From Tumidithrix helvetica (lineage in GTDB: Bacteria > Cyanobacteriota > Cyanobacteriia > Pseudanabaenales > Pseudanabaenaceae), in contig NZ_CBDDRA010000006.1 in the NCBI RefSeq assembly GCF_965232925.1, positions 156,567 to 220,566 on the forward strand: a stretch of 64,000 nucleotides of DNA, read 5' to 3'. Position 1 is the first letter of the stretch. Every line of letters begins with the position of its first letter. Under the pieces are notes generated by a model. The model was not told the origin of the DNA. It made no database searches and saw only the letters and a list, made by a program, of their open reading frames with translations. Below, one piece after another: positions 16,870 through 25,944 of the stretch. The position numbers and the translations under genes are program-made.

Positions 16870-18066
16870 TTACTGCTTAGGCAGCTTATAGCGAGAGATA
16901 ATGCGCTTGGCAAACTCGGGTACATGCGCTTCTAGTTTTTTGGGATAGTTACGCTTGACATAGAGATAATTGCGTACAAAGTGAGAGTCAATTGAAAAGC
17001 GACCGTATTCTAGTCCTTTGGGCCCAATTTTATTTACAAAGAAATTAATTAGGTAAGCCAACCACATCGGAATCGTTGTGGCATTGTCATAGGCGGCAAT
17101 GCCCTGTTGGACTGCAGCGGTGCGATCGCCATTGGACATCACGGCTTGGGTTTCTAGCTGATCTTTGACCATCTCCAGCATTTCCTTACCCGTGTCATTG
17201 CGAACGACAATCCATTGCCAGCCAAAGGGGGCACCCATATAACCCACCACCAGATCGGCAAGCGCATTGACATAGTCAAAGCAAGTCATACAGGAAGGTG
17301 CGAATACATCCTTCAGTTCCTTCGTATTCAGTCCAAAAAATGGAACCTTCTCAATCGAACCATCGGAATGCTTGAAATGGACGTTAAAGTCCTGCATAAA
17401 TTCGTAATGTACGACGGTTTCAGGCGATCGGCTCGTGGTTTCGAGAAATTTCTGCAAGCCAGCGCGGTTGACATTATCGACACAGGGCGTACCGAGGACA
17501 TAGAGCTTTTCTAGACCCAACTGTTTTTCGACAGTTCGCAAGGCTTGAATTTGGCAACCAACGCCAATTACGAGCAAGCGCTTCATGCCAGACTGTTCAA
17601 TTTGCTCTAGCACTGATAGGTTGGGCGAGAGCGTGGGTTTATTTACCCTTGCTGCCAGAATCTCGGCAGGGGTGCGGGCAATCACGGGTTGGGGTTTAAA
17701 GCGATCGCTTTCACTAGACTGGACGCAAACCACACCCTCTACCATACCTTTGGTCAGCATTTCAATGGCAATGCTACTGACAATGCCCGTCCACTGTGCG
17801 CCTTCGATTGGCTCAGTTTTACGCGCGGCGATCATGTCTTGATGCACGCCAAAATATAGCTCGCGATCGCTGTCAAGGTTGCGATCTCGTCCGTGAGACT
17901 GGGTTTCTAGTTCGCCAATATGCTGCGTGATGAAAGCACAGGCTTCTTTAACGTAGTGAATATAGTAGGTATCACACAAACCACATTCACTGCAGAGTTC
18001 TTTGGCAGGGCGACGCTTGACACTAGGCAAAGCCTTGGCTTTGTGATGAGCAGGTGTGATAGGCAT
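16870..18066 (-). CDS. bciB: BciB-type 3,8-divinyl (proto)chlorophyllide 8-vinyl reductase
   Basis: The 398-residue protein belongs to the F420 hydrogenase/dehydrogenase beta-subunit (FrhB) superfamily. It has an N-terminal CSECGLC iron-sulfur motif (about residues 24-30), the family core LLVIGVGCQIQALRTVEKQLG and LYVLGTPCVDNVNRAGLQKFL, and SCMTCFDYVNALADLVVGYMGAP. This matches cyanobacterial proteins of the slr1923 group. These reduce the 8-vinyl group during chlorophyll a synthesis using reduced ferredoxin, with FAD and Fe-S cofactors. The related plant enzyme HCAR (7-hydroxymethyl chlorophyll a reductase) is the main alternative. It stands alone as a monocistronic gene. Confidence 0.88.
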   Translation of the reverse strand: MPITPAHHKAKALPSVKRRPAKELCSECGLCDTYYIHYVKEACAFITQHIGELETQSHGRDRNLDSDRELYFGVHQDMIAARKTEPIEGAQWTGIVSSIAIEMLTKGMVEGVVCVQSSESDRFKPQPVIARTPAEILAARVNKPTLSPNLSVLEQIEQSGMKRLLVIGVGCQIQALRTVEKQLGLEKLYVLGTPCVDNVNRAGLQKFLETTSRSPETVVHYEFMQDFNVHFKHSDGSIEKVPFFGLNTKELKDVFAPSCMTCFDYVNALADLVVGYMGAPFGWQWIVVRNDTGKEMLEMVKDQLETQAVMSNGDRTAAVQQGIAAYDNATTIPMWLAYLINFFVNKIGPKGLEYGRFSIDSHFVRNYLYVKRNYPKKLEAHVPEFAKRIISRYKLPKQ

Positions 18067-18163
18067 GAAAAGTTTAGATCTAAAAAGTTGGACTGAATTT
18101 GATTTTGCTAACTTTAACTACCTTAAGATATTTTGACCAAGTTTATGATTCCCCTACACTATT

Positions 18164-18199
18164 GATTCTTTGGATTCTTTGGATTCTTTGGATTCCTTG
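18164..18199. repeat. Four tandem 9-bp repeats (GATTCTTTG)
   Basis: Four head-to-tail copies of GATTCTTTG, the last reading GATTCCTTG. The block lies in the 626-base gap upstream of bciB, which otherwise holds a MITE-like element and no credible gene. Confidence 0.8.
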
Positions 18200-18323
18200 C
18201 GATCGCAGATGCATCTTATGCCACTACGAAGCAACTGGTGGGAAACGCGATCGCGGGCTCATCGGGATTGTAGTAAATCGCCATTTTGACGTAAGTGTAA
18301 ACGGATTGCTATAGATGCCTTTA

Positions 18324-18337
18324 CAGCAATTCTCATT
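18324..18337. repeat. Solo end of a second MITE-like family (CAGCAATTCTCATT)
   Basis: This 14-mer is identical to the left terminal repeat of the element at 56696-56829. I see no matching inverted end close by, so it may be a solo end or remnant. Confidence 0.45.
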
Positions 18338-18465
18338 AAGGAAATTTAACTACTGTTAGGCGGGAGATCTAGCTCTAAGCCTTGAATCATAAAAGTCAGT
18401 AGACGATCCCAGCTATCAAAAAAGAGTTTTTGTAAACTACCTTGCCATCAAGTCTGGTTACAATT

Positions 18466-18564
18466 ATACCAATTTCCTAAATGTTTGCGACAGATCGGGT
18501 TTTGGATTCCGCGCAGAGCGCGGTCTTTTCAAAAAGATGCGTTGTCATTTTTTGAAAATGGTAT
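18466..18564. repeat. MITE-like palindromic element, copy 2
   Basis: A 99-base element, ATACCAATTTC ... GAAAATGGTAT, in inverse orientation to copy 1. It shares TTTGCGACAGATCGG and the hairpin-forming CCGCGCAGAGCGCGG, then TCTTTTCAAAAAGATGCGTTG. TA-TACCA on the left and TGGTA-TA on the right suggest a TA target, as in IS630/Tc1-type MITEs. Confidence 0.85.
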
Positions 18565-18692
18565 AAGTCAATTAATAGAGGTGCCCTTTAGGGATATGCA
18601 TTCTTTCTTGAGAGGAATTACATAAGGAAGTTTCTACGGTTCTTATGGAACTCAACCACTGCCAATATCTCTGAAATTGAATTCAGTCAGTT

Positions 18693-19586
18693 TTATAAAG
18701 GTCTTGAATAGAGAACTTGTTCGGATTTTATTTGAAACGTAGGATCTAGCCAAACCAAGGATATTTGAGTCACTTGTCCTGCAGTTAGTTGTACGAGGGA
18801 GAAATTGCGGTGACATCCGTCCAGCTTTTGCACAATGCGGGGTACGCTGGCAGCATTGAGGAATACCGTACCACGATCGTTCACCGCGATCGCTTCGCGT
18901 AGGCGCGTGTTATTGCGCAGTTTGTGGTGCATATGTCCAAAAGTTGCAAAGGGAACTGCTTTGGGTAGTTCGTAGATAGCTGCGATCGCTTCGGCAAAAT
19001 CAGGATCGCCATGATCGCCACCCACAGGTTGCCAGTCCTTACCGCAGGGATTGTAGTCGCGATCGCCCAAACCAGTGGGACCGTTGTGACTGAGCAAAAG
19101 CACTGTGTTATAGGCAGTTTGCTTCGCACTCTCGATAATCCGCTGAGTAGATTCGGCAAAGCCATGGATGCCATAGCGATCGCGTAAAAAATCGCCATTT
19201 TTCCATTCTTCTCCACCCCAGCTAAATGGACGTGCGCCCACGACTGATAAATTCAAGTCAGGAAAGTCCAAGTAGCCATAGCCAACATGGGTCTCTCCCA
19301 GTAGATCGAGTTGTTTCTGCACCCGATCTTCGGTCTTATGGTCGTAAGGACTTTTACTTTTGCCCCAATCAGAGGCACTGTACCAAGCGTCATGATTTCC
19401 CAGAATTACAGCTTTGGGGATATCTATCTTGGCGATCGCTCTCACAATTTCTACAGATTCATTGCCAAAGTCGCCCACAAACAATACCAAATCAACCCCT
19501 AGATGTTTAAGGGCTTGATGGTCTTCTTCTTGCCATTGATCGTGAACATCACCAATAACAGCGATCGTGAGAGTAGGCTTTGTCAT
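18693..19586 (-). CDS. Calcineurin-like metallophosphoesterase
   Basis: The 297-residue protein has the five metallophosphoesterase motifs: GDVHDQ, GDFGNE, GNHDAW, LLSHNGP and GHMHHKL, which bind a two-metal centre. It resembles the cyanobacterial/plastid group of stand-alone phosphoesterases with an additional NPCGKDWQPVGGDHGDPDF insert. The substrate is unknown. No signal peptide is seen, so it should be cytoplasmic. It is flanked by MITE-like copies on both sides (18466 and 19743). Confidence 0.9.
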   Translation of the reverse strand: MTKPTLTIAVIGDVHDQWQEEDHQALKHLGVDLVLFVGDFGNESVEIVRAIAKIDIPKAVILGNHDAWYSASDWGKSKSPYDHKTEDRVQKQLDLLGETHVGYGYLDFPDLNLSVVGARPFSWGGEEWKNGDFLRDRYGIHGFAESTQRIIESAKQTAYNTVLLLSHNGPTGLGDRDYNPCGKDWQPVGGDHGDPDFAEAIAAIYELPKAVPFATFGHMHHKLRNNTRLREAIAVNDRGTVFLNAASVPRIVQKLDGCHRNFSLVQLTAGQVTQISLVWLDPTFQIKSEQVLYSRPL

Positions 19587-19742
19587 TGCGGAGAGAATAT
19601 CGTTTTTTAACTATTAACTGACCTTACGTGGAAGGAGCGGAAAGTCTCTGAAGCTCAGCAAAACTGGCTCTGATAGCATTCAAATATAACTTTTCCTTAA
19701 TCGCAAAGTGATTCAGGAAAGTTTTTACCCGCAAAAACTCTA

Positions 19743-19843
19743 ATACCAATTTCTTTTAAATTTGCAACAGATCGAATTTGGGGTTCCGCGCCGAGCGCGG
19801 TCTTTTCAAAAAGATGCGTTGCATCATTTTTTGAAAATGGTAT
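19743..19843. repeat. MITE-like palindromic element, copy 3
   Basis: A 101-base element, ATACCAATTTC ... GAAAATGGTAT, in the same orientation as copy 2 and about 90% identical to it by eye. It includes the stem CCGCGCCGAGCGCGG and TCTTTTCAAAAAGATGCGTTGCATC. It sits just upstream of the IS256 remnant. Confidence 0.85.
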
Positions 19844-19926
19844 AACTTCACAAAGGCATAGTAACAAGCAAAGATATGATTGCTTTGGGTGTTGACTATT
19901 CTAGTTGGAGACTTAGCGAGGGCAAG

Positions 19927-20309
19927 GAGACTGTAAATTAGATTGTGTAAATTGTAAAAGGTAGACAGAGACAACAATACATTACACAAGGAAAAAAGAA
20001 AATGCCGATTCGAAAGGAAATACTGGACGAACTGCTGAAAGACTACAAAACCCCACCAGGTTTATTTGGAGAAGCGGGGATTCTCAAGCAACTGACCACA
20101 GCTTTAGTAGAACGAGCGCTGGAAGCCGAACTATCAACACACCTGGGTTACGAGAAACACGAACGCAAACCTAAATCCAGAAAGTAACACCAGAAATGGC
20201 TACAGCCAGAAAACAATCCAAGGCGAATTTGGCAAAGCAGAAATTTCTGTCCCCCGCGATCGCCTCCATATCTAGATTTCAGAGTTTACACAATTTACTT
20301 GACACTCTC
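19927..20309 (+). mobile_element. Internally deleted IS256-family remnant
   Basis: The left end (GAGACTGTAAATTAGATTGTGTAAATTGT region) and the reverse complement of the right end (GAGAGTGTCAAGTAAATTGTGTAAACTCT region) share the ATTGTGTAAA core and much of their flanks, as expected of terminal inverted repeats. Between them is only the first part of a Mutator-type transposase. At about 380 bases the element is too short to be active. Confidence 0.75.
20002..20267 (+). pseudogene. IS256-type transposase, N-terminal fragment with frameshift
   Basis: The ATG-started frame gives MPIRKEILDELLKDYKTPP ... LVERALEAELSTHLGYEKHE, the typical IS256/Mutator N-terminus. It stops at 20187. One extra base near 20183-20187 shifts the frame: in the next frame it continues NTRNGYSQKTIQGEFGKAEI and SVPRDR, the family's next conserved block. 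Homology ends there by internal deletion, losing the DDE catalytic domain. Confidence 0.85.
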
Positions 20310-20351
20310 AATAGATGTTTCTTGGAACACCAGTGCGATCGCTCCTCAAGG

Positions 20352-22262
20352 TTATAAACCACTCGATTTACGCTTGGCAAGTTCCAAATATACAAGTAAA
20401 GCATTAATATCCGCAGGACTGACCCCACCAATGCGACTGGCTTGCCCCAGCGTCAGTGGTTGAATTTTATTCAATTTTTCTCGCGATTCCATGGAGAGCG
20501 TCTCAATTTGGCTGTAGTCGAGCTGAGATGGCAACTTGCGATCGCTCTGACGGGCAGTCGCCTCGATTTGCAACTGTTGCCGTTGAATGTATCCAGAATA
20601 TTTGATTGTAATTTCGGCAGATTGCTGCTCGATCGCATCTAGTTTTTGATTGCCCAAGTCATAGCGGGTTAAGTCCAGATAGCGAATTCCTGGGCGGCGG
20701 AGCAAGTCGGCAAGCGTGATCGAGCCGTGAATCACCTCCCCTGTGGAAGCAGCGATCGCTTGCCCCACTTCTTCGTGTTCTTTAATCCGCGTATTTTGCA
20801 GCCGTTCTGCCTCTGCTTCAATATTTGCCTGCTTGGTGATAAATAGCTGCCAACGGCGATCGTCGATCAAGCCAATTTCACGCCCCAAGGGGGTGAGGCG
20901 TCGATCGGCATTATCAGAACGCAGGAGTAAGCGATATTCCGAGCGACTCGTGAGCATGCGGTAGGGTTCGCGCAGATCCTTGGTGCAGAGATCGTCAATC
21001 AAAGTCCCAATGTAGCTCTGATGGCGAGGGAAAGTCAGCATCTCTGTTTCGCTGGCATACCTAGCGGCATTAATACCTGCGACCAGACCTTGGGCAGCCG
21101 CTTCTTCGTAGCCCGTCGTGCCATTGATTTGACCTGCACAGAATAGACCTTCCACTTTTTTCGTCATCAGGGTAGGAAAGCATTGGGTGGCAGGAATAAA
21201 ATCATATTCCACCGCATAGGCAGCCCGCAGCATTTGGCAGTTCTCTAGTCCGGGGAGCGTGCGCAACATCTGGAGTTGAATCGGTTCGGGCAACCCCGTA
21301 GAGAAGCCCTGAATATAGAGTTCTGGAATTTCTCGGCCTTCGGGTTCGATAAAAATCTGATGGCTTTCTTTATCGGCAAATCGCACGATTTTGTCCTCAA
21401 TACTGGGGCAGTAGCGAGGACCTTTGGCATCAATAAAGCCACCGTATACAGGCGAAAGATGGAGGTTCTCTCGAATGATACGATGGGTTTCAGCCGTGGT
21501 GCGAGTGAGGTAGCAATTCATCTGTTCGCGTTCCACCCAAGCGGTCGGATCGAAACTGAACCAGTTCCGATCTTCATCGGGGGGCTGAGGTTCCATTTTA
21601 CTGTAGTCCACCGTGCGTTTATCGACTCTTGCAGGGGTTCCAGTTTTTAATCTATCTGTGATAAAGCCCAATTCATTCAGGGTTTCCGTTAGACCTGTGA
21701 CGGCAAATTCTCCCGCTCTGCCTGCGGACATGGAACGATTTCCCACCCAGATCTGACCGTTGAGAAAGGTTCCTGTGGTGAGAATCACTGCTTTACAGCC
21801 ATAGCCGACGCCAAATTGGGTTTCTACCCCTAGAACCGATTTGCGATCGCCCCCCAAATTTTTAAGTACCAAGTTAACGACCGTTCCTTCGCGTATCTGT
21901 AAATTGGCTTGATTCTCTACCACCTTCTTCATTTCAGCCGCATATTCGCGCTTATCGGTCTGCGCTCGCAATGCCCACACCGCAGGTCCCCGCGATCGGT
22001 TGAGAATGCGCCGTTGCAGATAGGTGCGATCGGTGATCTTGCCAATTTCGCCACCGAGGGCATCGATTTCATGCACCAATTGCGATTTTGCGGGTCCCCC
22101 CACCGCAGGGTTGCAGGGCTGCCAAGCAATCCGATCTAGATTGAGCGTGAGTAGTAGGGTCTTTTTCCCCAGTCTTGCTGATGACAACGCCGCCTCACAG
22201 CCTGCATGACCTGCCCCTACGACAATGACTTCATATTCATCTAAAAACTCGACGTTGTTCAT
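20352..22262 (-). CDS. mnmG: tRNA uridine-5-carboxymethylaminomethylation enzyme MnmG (GidA)
   Basis: The 636-residue length is normal. The N-terminus is an FAD-binding Rossmann fold (VIVVGAGHAGCEAALSSARLG), followed by NPAVGGPAKSQLVHEIDALGGEIG, GTFLNGQIWVG, LKTGTPARVD, CPSIEDKI and GLFCAGQINGTTGYEEAAAQGL. The C-terminal MnmE/tRNA-binding region is complete (TLGQASRIGGVSPADINALLVYLE). With MnmE it installs cmnm5 at U34 of certain tRNAs. It is a lone gene here, reading away from the unknown secreted protein at 22688. Confidence 0.97.
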   Translation of the reverse strand: MNNVEFLDEYEVIVVGAGHAGCEAALSSARLGKKTLLLTLNLDRIAWQPCNPAVGGPAKSQLVHEIDALGGEIGKITDRTYLQRRILNRSRGPAVWALRAQTDKREYAAEMKKVVENQANLQIREGTVVNLVLKNLGGDRKSVLGVETQFGVGYGCKAVILTTGTFLNGQIWVGNRSMSAGRAGEFAVTGLTETLNELGFITDRLKTGTPARVDKRTVDYSKMEPQPPDEDRNWFSFDPTAWVEREQMNCYLTRTTAETHRIIRENLHLSPVYGGFIDAKGPRYCPSIEDKIVRFADKESHQIFIEPEGREIPELYIQGFSTGLPEPIQLQMLRTLPGLENCQMLRAAYAVEYDFIPATQCFPTLMTKKVEGLFCAGQINGTTGYEEAAAQGLVAGINAARYASETEMLTFPRHQSYIGTLIDDLCTKDLREPYRMLTSRSEYRLLLRSDNADRRLTPLGREIGLIDDRRWQLFITKQANIEAEAERLQNTRIKEHEEVGQAIAASTGEVIHGSITLADLLRRPGIRYLDLTRYDLGNQKLDAIEQQSAEITIKYSGYIQRQQLQIEATARQSDRKLPSQLDYSQIETLSMESREKLNKIQPLTLGQASRIGGVSPADINALLVYLELAKRKSSGL

Positions 22263-22687
22263 GGTTTTTGGTGGCTGTGAAATGTTGCTATGAAATGTGG
22301 CGATCGCGATCGCGGCAAAAGTTTCCGTATTTACAGATACTAGTTTACCGCAGCAAAAAAACGGCGATCTTGATTTTAAGGGACTTGCGACGCTGCTTTA
22401 AACCTTTGTGGCGATCTCCACAAAGGGATAGATCGAGAAAGTTTATAGAGTTTTCATAAAGAGAACTCTATATCTTGTTTGTGCTGCTGTAATCTCTTAA
22501 CAGCCTTGCTTGCAGGGTTGCTGTCTCGAATAAACCCAATCACTAGAAGCTGGCTCCACATGACGCGCGATCGCTGAGAATCCCTGTAATGTGTTGTGAA
22601 ACCTTTTAATTTGGGTAATGTTTAAGCCAGTTCGTTGCGGACAATTTTTCAGGTAATTTTCAATTTGAGTCCCTACAGGAAGACTTC
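22263..22687. other. Intergenic region, 425 bp, divergent promoters
   Basis: This is the gap between mnmG and the gene at 22688. No gene, tRNA or strong hairpin was identified; short open frames here lack ribosome binding sites. Confidence 0.45.
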
Positions 22688-23113
22688 ATGCAATTTTTAA
22701 ATCGGTATGTTTTTTGTGCTTTGTTAGTGGTTTTGAGTCTAGGTTTTGCTACGCCTAGCTTCGCTCAAGCTCTTAAGGTTGCGGACAGAGGTGCAGATTG
22801 TCTTGCCTTAGGTACGGCAATTCAAAAAATCACGCAGGTTGAGCCCAAAACTTCAGAGGAAGCCTTTACGTTTCTCAACACGATCGCCCAAGGTGTGCAA
22901 GAGGTGAAGCTATCGGAAGCTACTTTAAAGGAGTTACAAACTGGCTATGCCAAAGCGATCGTTAACCTCGCCCAAGCGATCAAAGTAATTGGCGATAAGA
23001 ACCCTAAAGCCGAACCGTTTAAATCAGAAGTGTTTAAACCAGCCTTTGAAGCCTTCACTACGGAAATTACGCCTCTTTCCAAGCAGGGGCGAGCAGCTTG
23101 TACGCCCTCTTAA
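22688..23113 (+). CDS. Small secreted protein of unknown function (141 aa)
   Basis: A clear signal peptide (MQFLNRYVFCALLVVLSLGFATPSFA, cleavage probably after SFA) precedes a helical domain of about 115 residues. Its two cysteines, one near each end (GADCLAL and RAACTPS), could form a disulfide in the periplasm or thylakoid lumen. GGAAG lies about 8 bases before the ATG. I do not recognise the family. A strong terminator follows. Confidence 0.7.
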   Translation: MQFLNRYVFCALLVVLSLGFATPSFAQALKVADRGADCLALGTAIQKITQVEPKTSEEAFTFLNTIAQGVQEVKLSEATLKELQTGYAKAIVNLAQAIKVIGDKNPKAEPFKSEVFKPAFEAFTTEITPLSKQGRAACTPS

Positions 23114-23147
23114 GGTAACAGCTAGATAATTGGTCGTTTTCACCCTT

Positions 23148-23190
23148 AAAAAACAGAACTGCGATCGGACGATCGCAGTTCTGTTTTTTT
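23148..23190. terminator. Rho-independent terminator, probably bidirectional
   Basis: A long stem (AACAGAACTGCGATCG / CGATCGCAGTTCTGTT, 2-base loop) is flanked by A6 and T7, so it can work for the plus gene ending at 23113 and for ocp on the minus strand ending at 23239. Confidence 0.88.
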
Positions 23191-23238
23191 CAAGGCTACG
23201 TTTGTTGTGAAGGAGGTCTACTCTATTTTAGAGATACC

Positions 23239-24201
23239 TTAACCACGCGCAAGGTTGAGTAATTCCTTAGGAGATGCCAACAAATCGATCGCGACATAGA
23301 AAATCTTACCTTGAGGATTGAGGAGAAAGCGCCAAGCGATGTTCATGCCAACGCCGCCGCCAAACCAAGGAGTTTGAACCTTACCAGTGACTTTAATTTG
23401 GGTATAGCCATCTTCAATGGATTCGACTACACCGCGCTCAGGGAGCATTTTTAATCCCTGACATTCTTCGCCCATGTAGGTCAAAATCGCTTTTGGTCCC
23501 ACAATTGGCTTTTGGAATGGCGGCTGTAATGCGCCTTCTTCGGCAAACAAACCCGCTGCCAGTGTAAATTCATAGGCATTCATGTAGTCGATATAGCTGA
23601 GAACGGTGTAGTTGGTAACGCCCTCGATTTTGGTTTGAACCCGCTCTGAAAGGGATGTTGGCACGCTTTTTGGGGCTTCGCGCTTGGCATATTCTTGCCC
23701 GACAGATGGGTTGTGACCCATATTGACAACCGTGTTACGCAGAACGGTGATTTGCTGACCTGGATCGAGATTTCTGATCGATGTCAGTACTGCCGAACCC
23801 TCTGGGCTGAGCTTATAGCCCACTGGGATAGGCGCGACTTGACCAAGTTTCATCATTTGACCAAGCTCGTACCAAAAGCCTAGTTTAGTATTGACTCTAA
23901 ACGAAGAGTAAGTTCTTCCAATTTCTGTGTCAGCATTACTTGCAAGATCGAACATTACCTGAGATTGGTCTGCTGCAGACATTGTTTTGATTGCATTCAG
24001 GGTAGGCTCTGCCAAGATCATGCTTGCAGATCCAGTTGCAGCAGGGGTAATTGTCACACCCATTTCAGTGTAAGCAAACCAAAGTAAAGCCAATTGGTCT
24101 TCGACACTGAGTTTATTATATGCATCGGTAGTTTGAACTACCACATCAGCAATTTTTGTGCTTGAAAAGATTGACCGAGCTGACTCTAAAGTAACTGACA
24201 T
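23239..24201 (-). CDS. ocp: Orange carotenoid protein (full length)
   Basis: The 320-residue protein aligns without gaps over most of its length with Synechocystis OCP (from memory). N-terminal helical domain: WFAYTEMG (Trp41, Tyr44), KLGFWYELG (Trp110), PGQQITVLRN (Arg155, needed for phycobilisome binding). After the linker, the NTF2 domain has the keto-carotenoid-binding Tyr (VLSYID) and the Trp in QTPWFGGGVGMNIAWRFLLNP, and it ends YVAIDLLASPKELLNLARG. Blue-green light converts OCP to the quenching form that dissipates phycobilisome energy. AAGGAGC precedes the ATG. No frp (recovery protein) gene is adjacent. Whether it is OCP1, OCP2 or OCPX needs a tree. The HCP-CTDH pair at 5336-6412 is its modular counterpart. 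Confidence 0.97.
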   Translation of the reverse strand: MSVTLESARSIFSSTKIADVVVQTTDAYNKLSVEDQLALLWFAYTEMGVTITPAATGSASMILAEPTLNAIKTMSAADQSQVMFDLASNADTEIGRTYSSFRVNTKLGFWYELGQMMKLGQVAPIPVGYKLSPEGSAVLTSIRNLDPGQQITVLRNTVVNMGHNPSVGQEYAKREAPKSVPTSLSERVQTKIEGVTNYTVLSYIDYMNAYEFTLAAGLFAEEGALQPPFQKPIVGPKAILTYMGEECQGLKMLPERGVVESIEDGYTQIKVTGKVQTPWFGGGVGMNIAWRFLLNPQGKIFYVAIDLLASPKELLNLARG

Positions 24202-24428
24202 AATTTAGCTCCTTATATATTGAATTGAACGTAAGGTTTATCGTAATGACGAGTCGTTTGATCGACCTTAATAACCGTAAAGAAATATTAAAATTTATGA
24301 ATGTATATTAAGGAATAGAAAATTAGAATTTGCGAATTTCATACCTAATGACGTAGTCCGAGAGGTATGGGGATATCAGTATCATATCTCTATAATGGGA
24401 GGGCAGATCTCAATCAGCCTTTTTTTTC

Positions 24429-25943
24429 ATGACACGTAACCTTCGATCTTTTTTAAATTTGTTAGAGCAACGCCATCAACTTCATCGCGTTAAAGCACTG
24501 GTCGATCCCGATTTGGAAATTGCCGAGATTAGCAATCGACTCCTGCAATCTGGTGGACCAGCTCTACTATTTGAGAATGTCAAAGGTTCAAGTACGCCAG
24601 TCGTCGTGAATTTACTAGGCACAGTCGAGCGGGTGTGCTGGGCAATGGATATGGAAGACCAAATGGAACTGGAAGCATTGGGAGAAAAACTGGGAAAACT
24701 TCAAAGCCCTAAACCTCCAAAAAAAATCTCCCAAGCGATCGACTTTGGTAAGATTCTCTTTGATGTTGTTAAGTCTCGTCCACAGAAAGTTCTCTTTGGC
24801 AATGCCCCCTGTCAAGAAGTCGTATTACAAGGCGACCAGGTCGATCTGAATATCATCCCGATGATTCGGCCTTGGTGTCATGATGCGGGGAAGGTGATCA
24901 CCTTGGGTTTAGTGATTACCAAAGACCCAGAAAATGGAATTCCGAATATCAGTGTCTATCGCTTGCAGCAGCAGTCAAAGGATACGATGACCGTGCATTG
25001 GCTGTCTGTACGTGGGGGAGCCAGACATTTACGCAAAGCTGCCGAGATGGGCAAGAAGCTAGAGATTGCGATCGCTTTGGGGGTCGATCCTTTATTAATC
25101 ATGGCAGCCGCAACACCCATTCCAGTGGATTTATCGGAATGGATCTTTGCTGGACTCTATGGCGGCGAGGGCGTACAGCTTACCAAGTGCAAAACCATTG
25201 ACTTGGAAGTTCCCGCTCAAGCTGAGTTTATTCTAGAAGGAACGATTACCCCAGGGGAAGTTTTGCCTGATGGGCCATTTGGCGACCACATGGGCTATTA
25301 CGGCGGCGTGGAAGATTCGCCCTTGGTGAGATTTCAAGCCATTACCCACCGCCAAGATCCCATCTATCTCACCACCTTTAGTGGCAGACCGCCGAAAGAG
25401 GAAGCGATGATGGCGATCTCGCTCAATCGCATCTACACCCCGATTTTGCGGCAGCAGGTTACAGAAATTACTGACTTCTTTTTGCCGATGGAAGCCCTGA
25501 GTTATAAGGCAGCCATTATTTCGATCAAAAAATCATACCCAGGTCAAGCGCGACGGGCGGCCTTGGCATTCTGGAGCGCGTTACCCCAGTTCACCTATAC
25601 CAAGTTTGTGATTGTCGTAGATGAAACGATCAATATTCGCGATCCGCGTCAAGTGGTTTGGGCATTAAGTTCTAAGGTCGATCCCGTGCGGGATGTGTTT
25701 ATTTTGCCCCAGACACCCTTTGATACATTAGATTTTGCCAGCGAGCAAATTGGTTTGGGCGGTCGCATGGGAATTGATGCCACCACTAAGGTTCCCCCCG
25801 AAACCGATCATGAATGGGGAGAAGCGTTAGAAAGCGATCCTGATGTCGCGGCTATGGTCGATCTCCGCTGGGCTGAGTATGGTTTAGCCGATCTCAAACT
25901 GGATGAGGTGGACGCTAATTTATTTGGGTACGATATTCGCTAA
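24429..25943 (+). CDS. ubiD: UbiD family decarboxylase (plastoquinone pathway candidate)
   Basis: The 504-residue protein is a prenylated-FMN decarboxylase. Family motifs include ALLFENVKG, PMIRPWCHDAGKVITLGLV, the prFMN/metal region NISVYRLQ, GPFGDHMGYYGGVEDSP (catalytic Glu-Asp area), LTTFSGRPPKEEAMM and WALSSKVDPVRDV. In cyanobacteria the UbiD homologue is thought to decarboxylate the 4-hydroxybenzoate-derived precursor of plastoquinone; the role is assigned by homology. UbiX, which makes prFMN, is not in the window. It ends 1 base before the stop of the convergent TPR-CHAT gene. Confidence 0.92.
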   Translation: MTRNLRSFLNLLEQRHQLHRVKALVDPDLEIAEISNRLLQSGGPALLFENVKGSSTPVVVNLLGTVERVCWAMDMEDQMELEALGEKLGKLQSPKPPKKISQAIDFGKILFDVVKSRPQKVLFGNAPCQEVVLQGDQVDLNIIPMIRPWCHDAGKVITLGLVITKDPENGIPNISVYRLQQQSKDTMTVHWLSVRGGARHLRKAAEMGKKLEIAIALGVDPLLIMAAATPIPVDLSEWIFAGLYGGEGVQLTKCKTIDLEVPAQAEFILEGTITPGEVLPDGPFGDHMGYYGGVEDSPLVRFQAITHRQDPIYLTTFSGRPPKEEAMMAISLNRIYTPILRQQVTEITDFFLPMEALSYKAAIISIKKSYPGQARRAALAFWSALPQFTYTKFVIVVDETINIRDPRQVVWALSSKVDPVRDVFILPQTPFDTLDFASEQIGLGGRMGIDATTKVPPETDHEWGEALESDPDVAAMVDLRWAEYGLADLKLDEVDANLFGYDIR

Positions 25944-25944
25944 C

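Noticed and set aside
18099..18314. 71-residue ORF with ILWILWILW
   Set aside because: It is created by the 9-bp tandem repeat; it has no ribosome binding site and no family resemblance.
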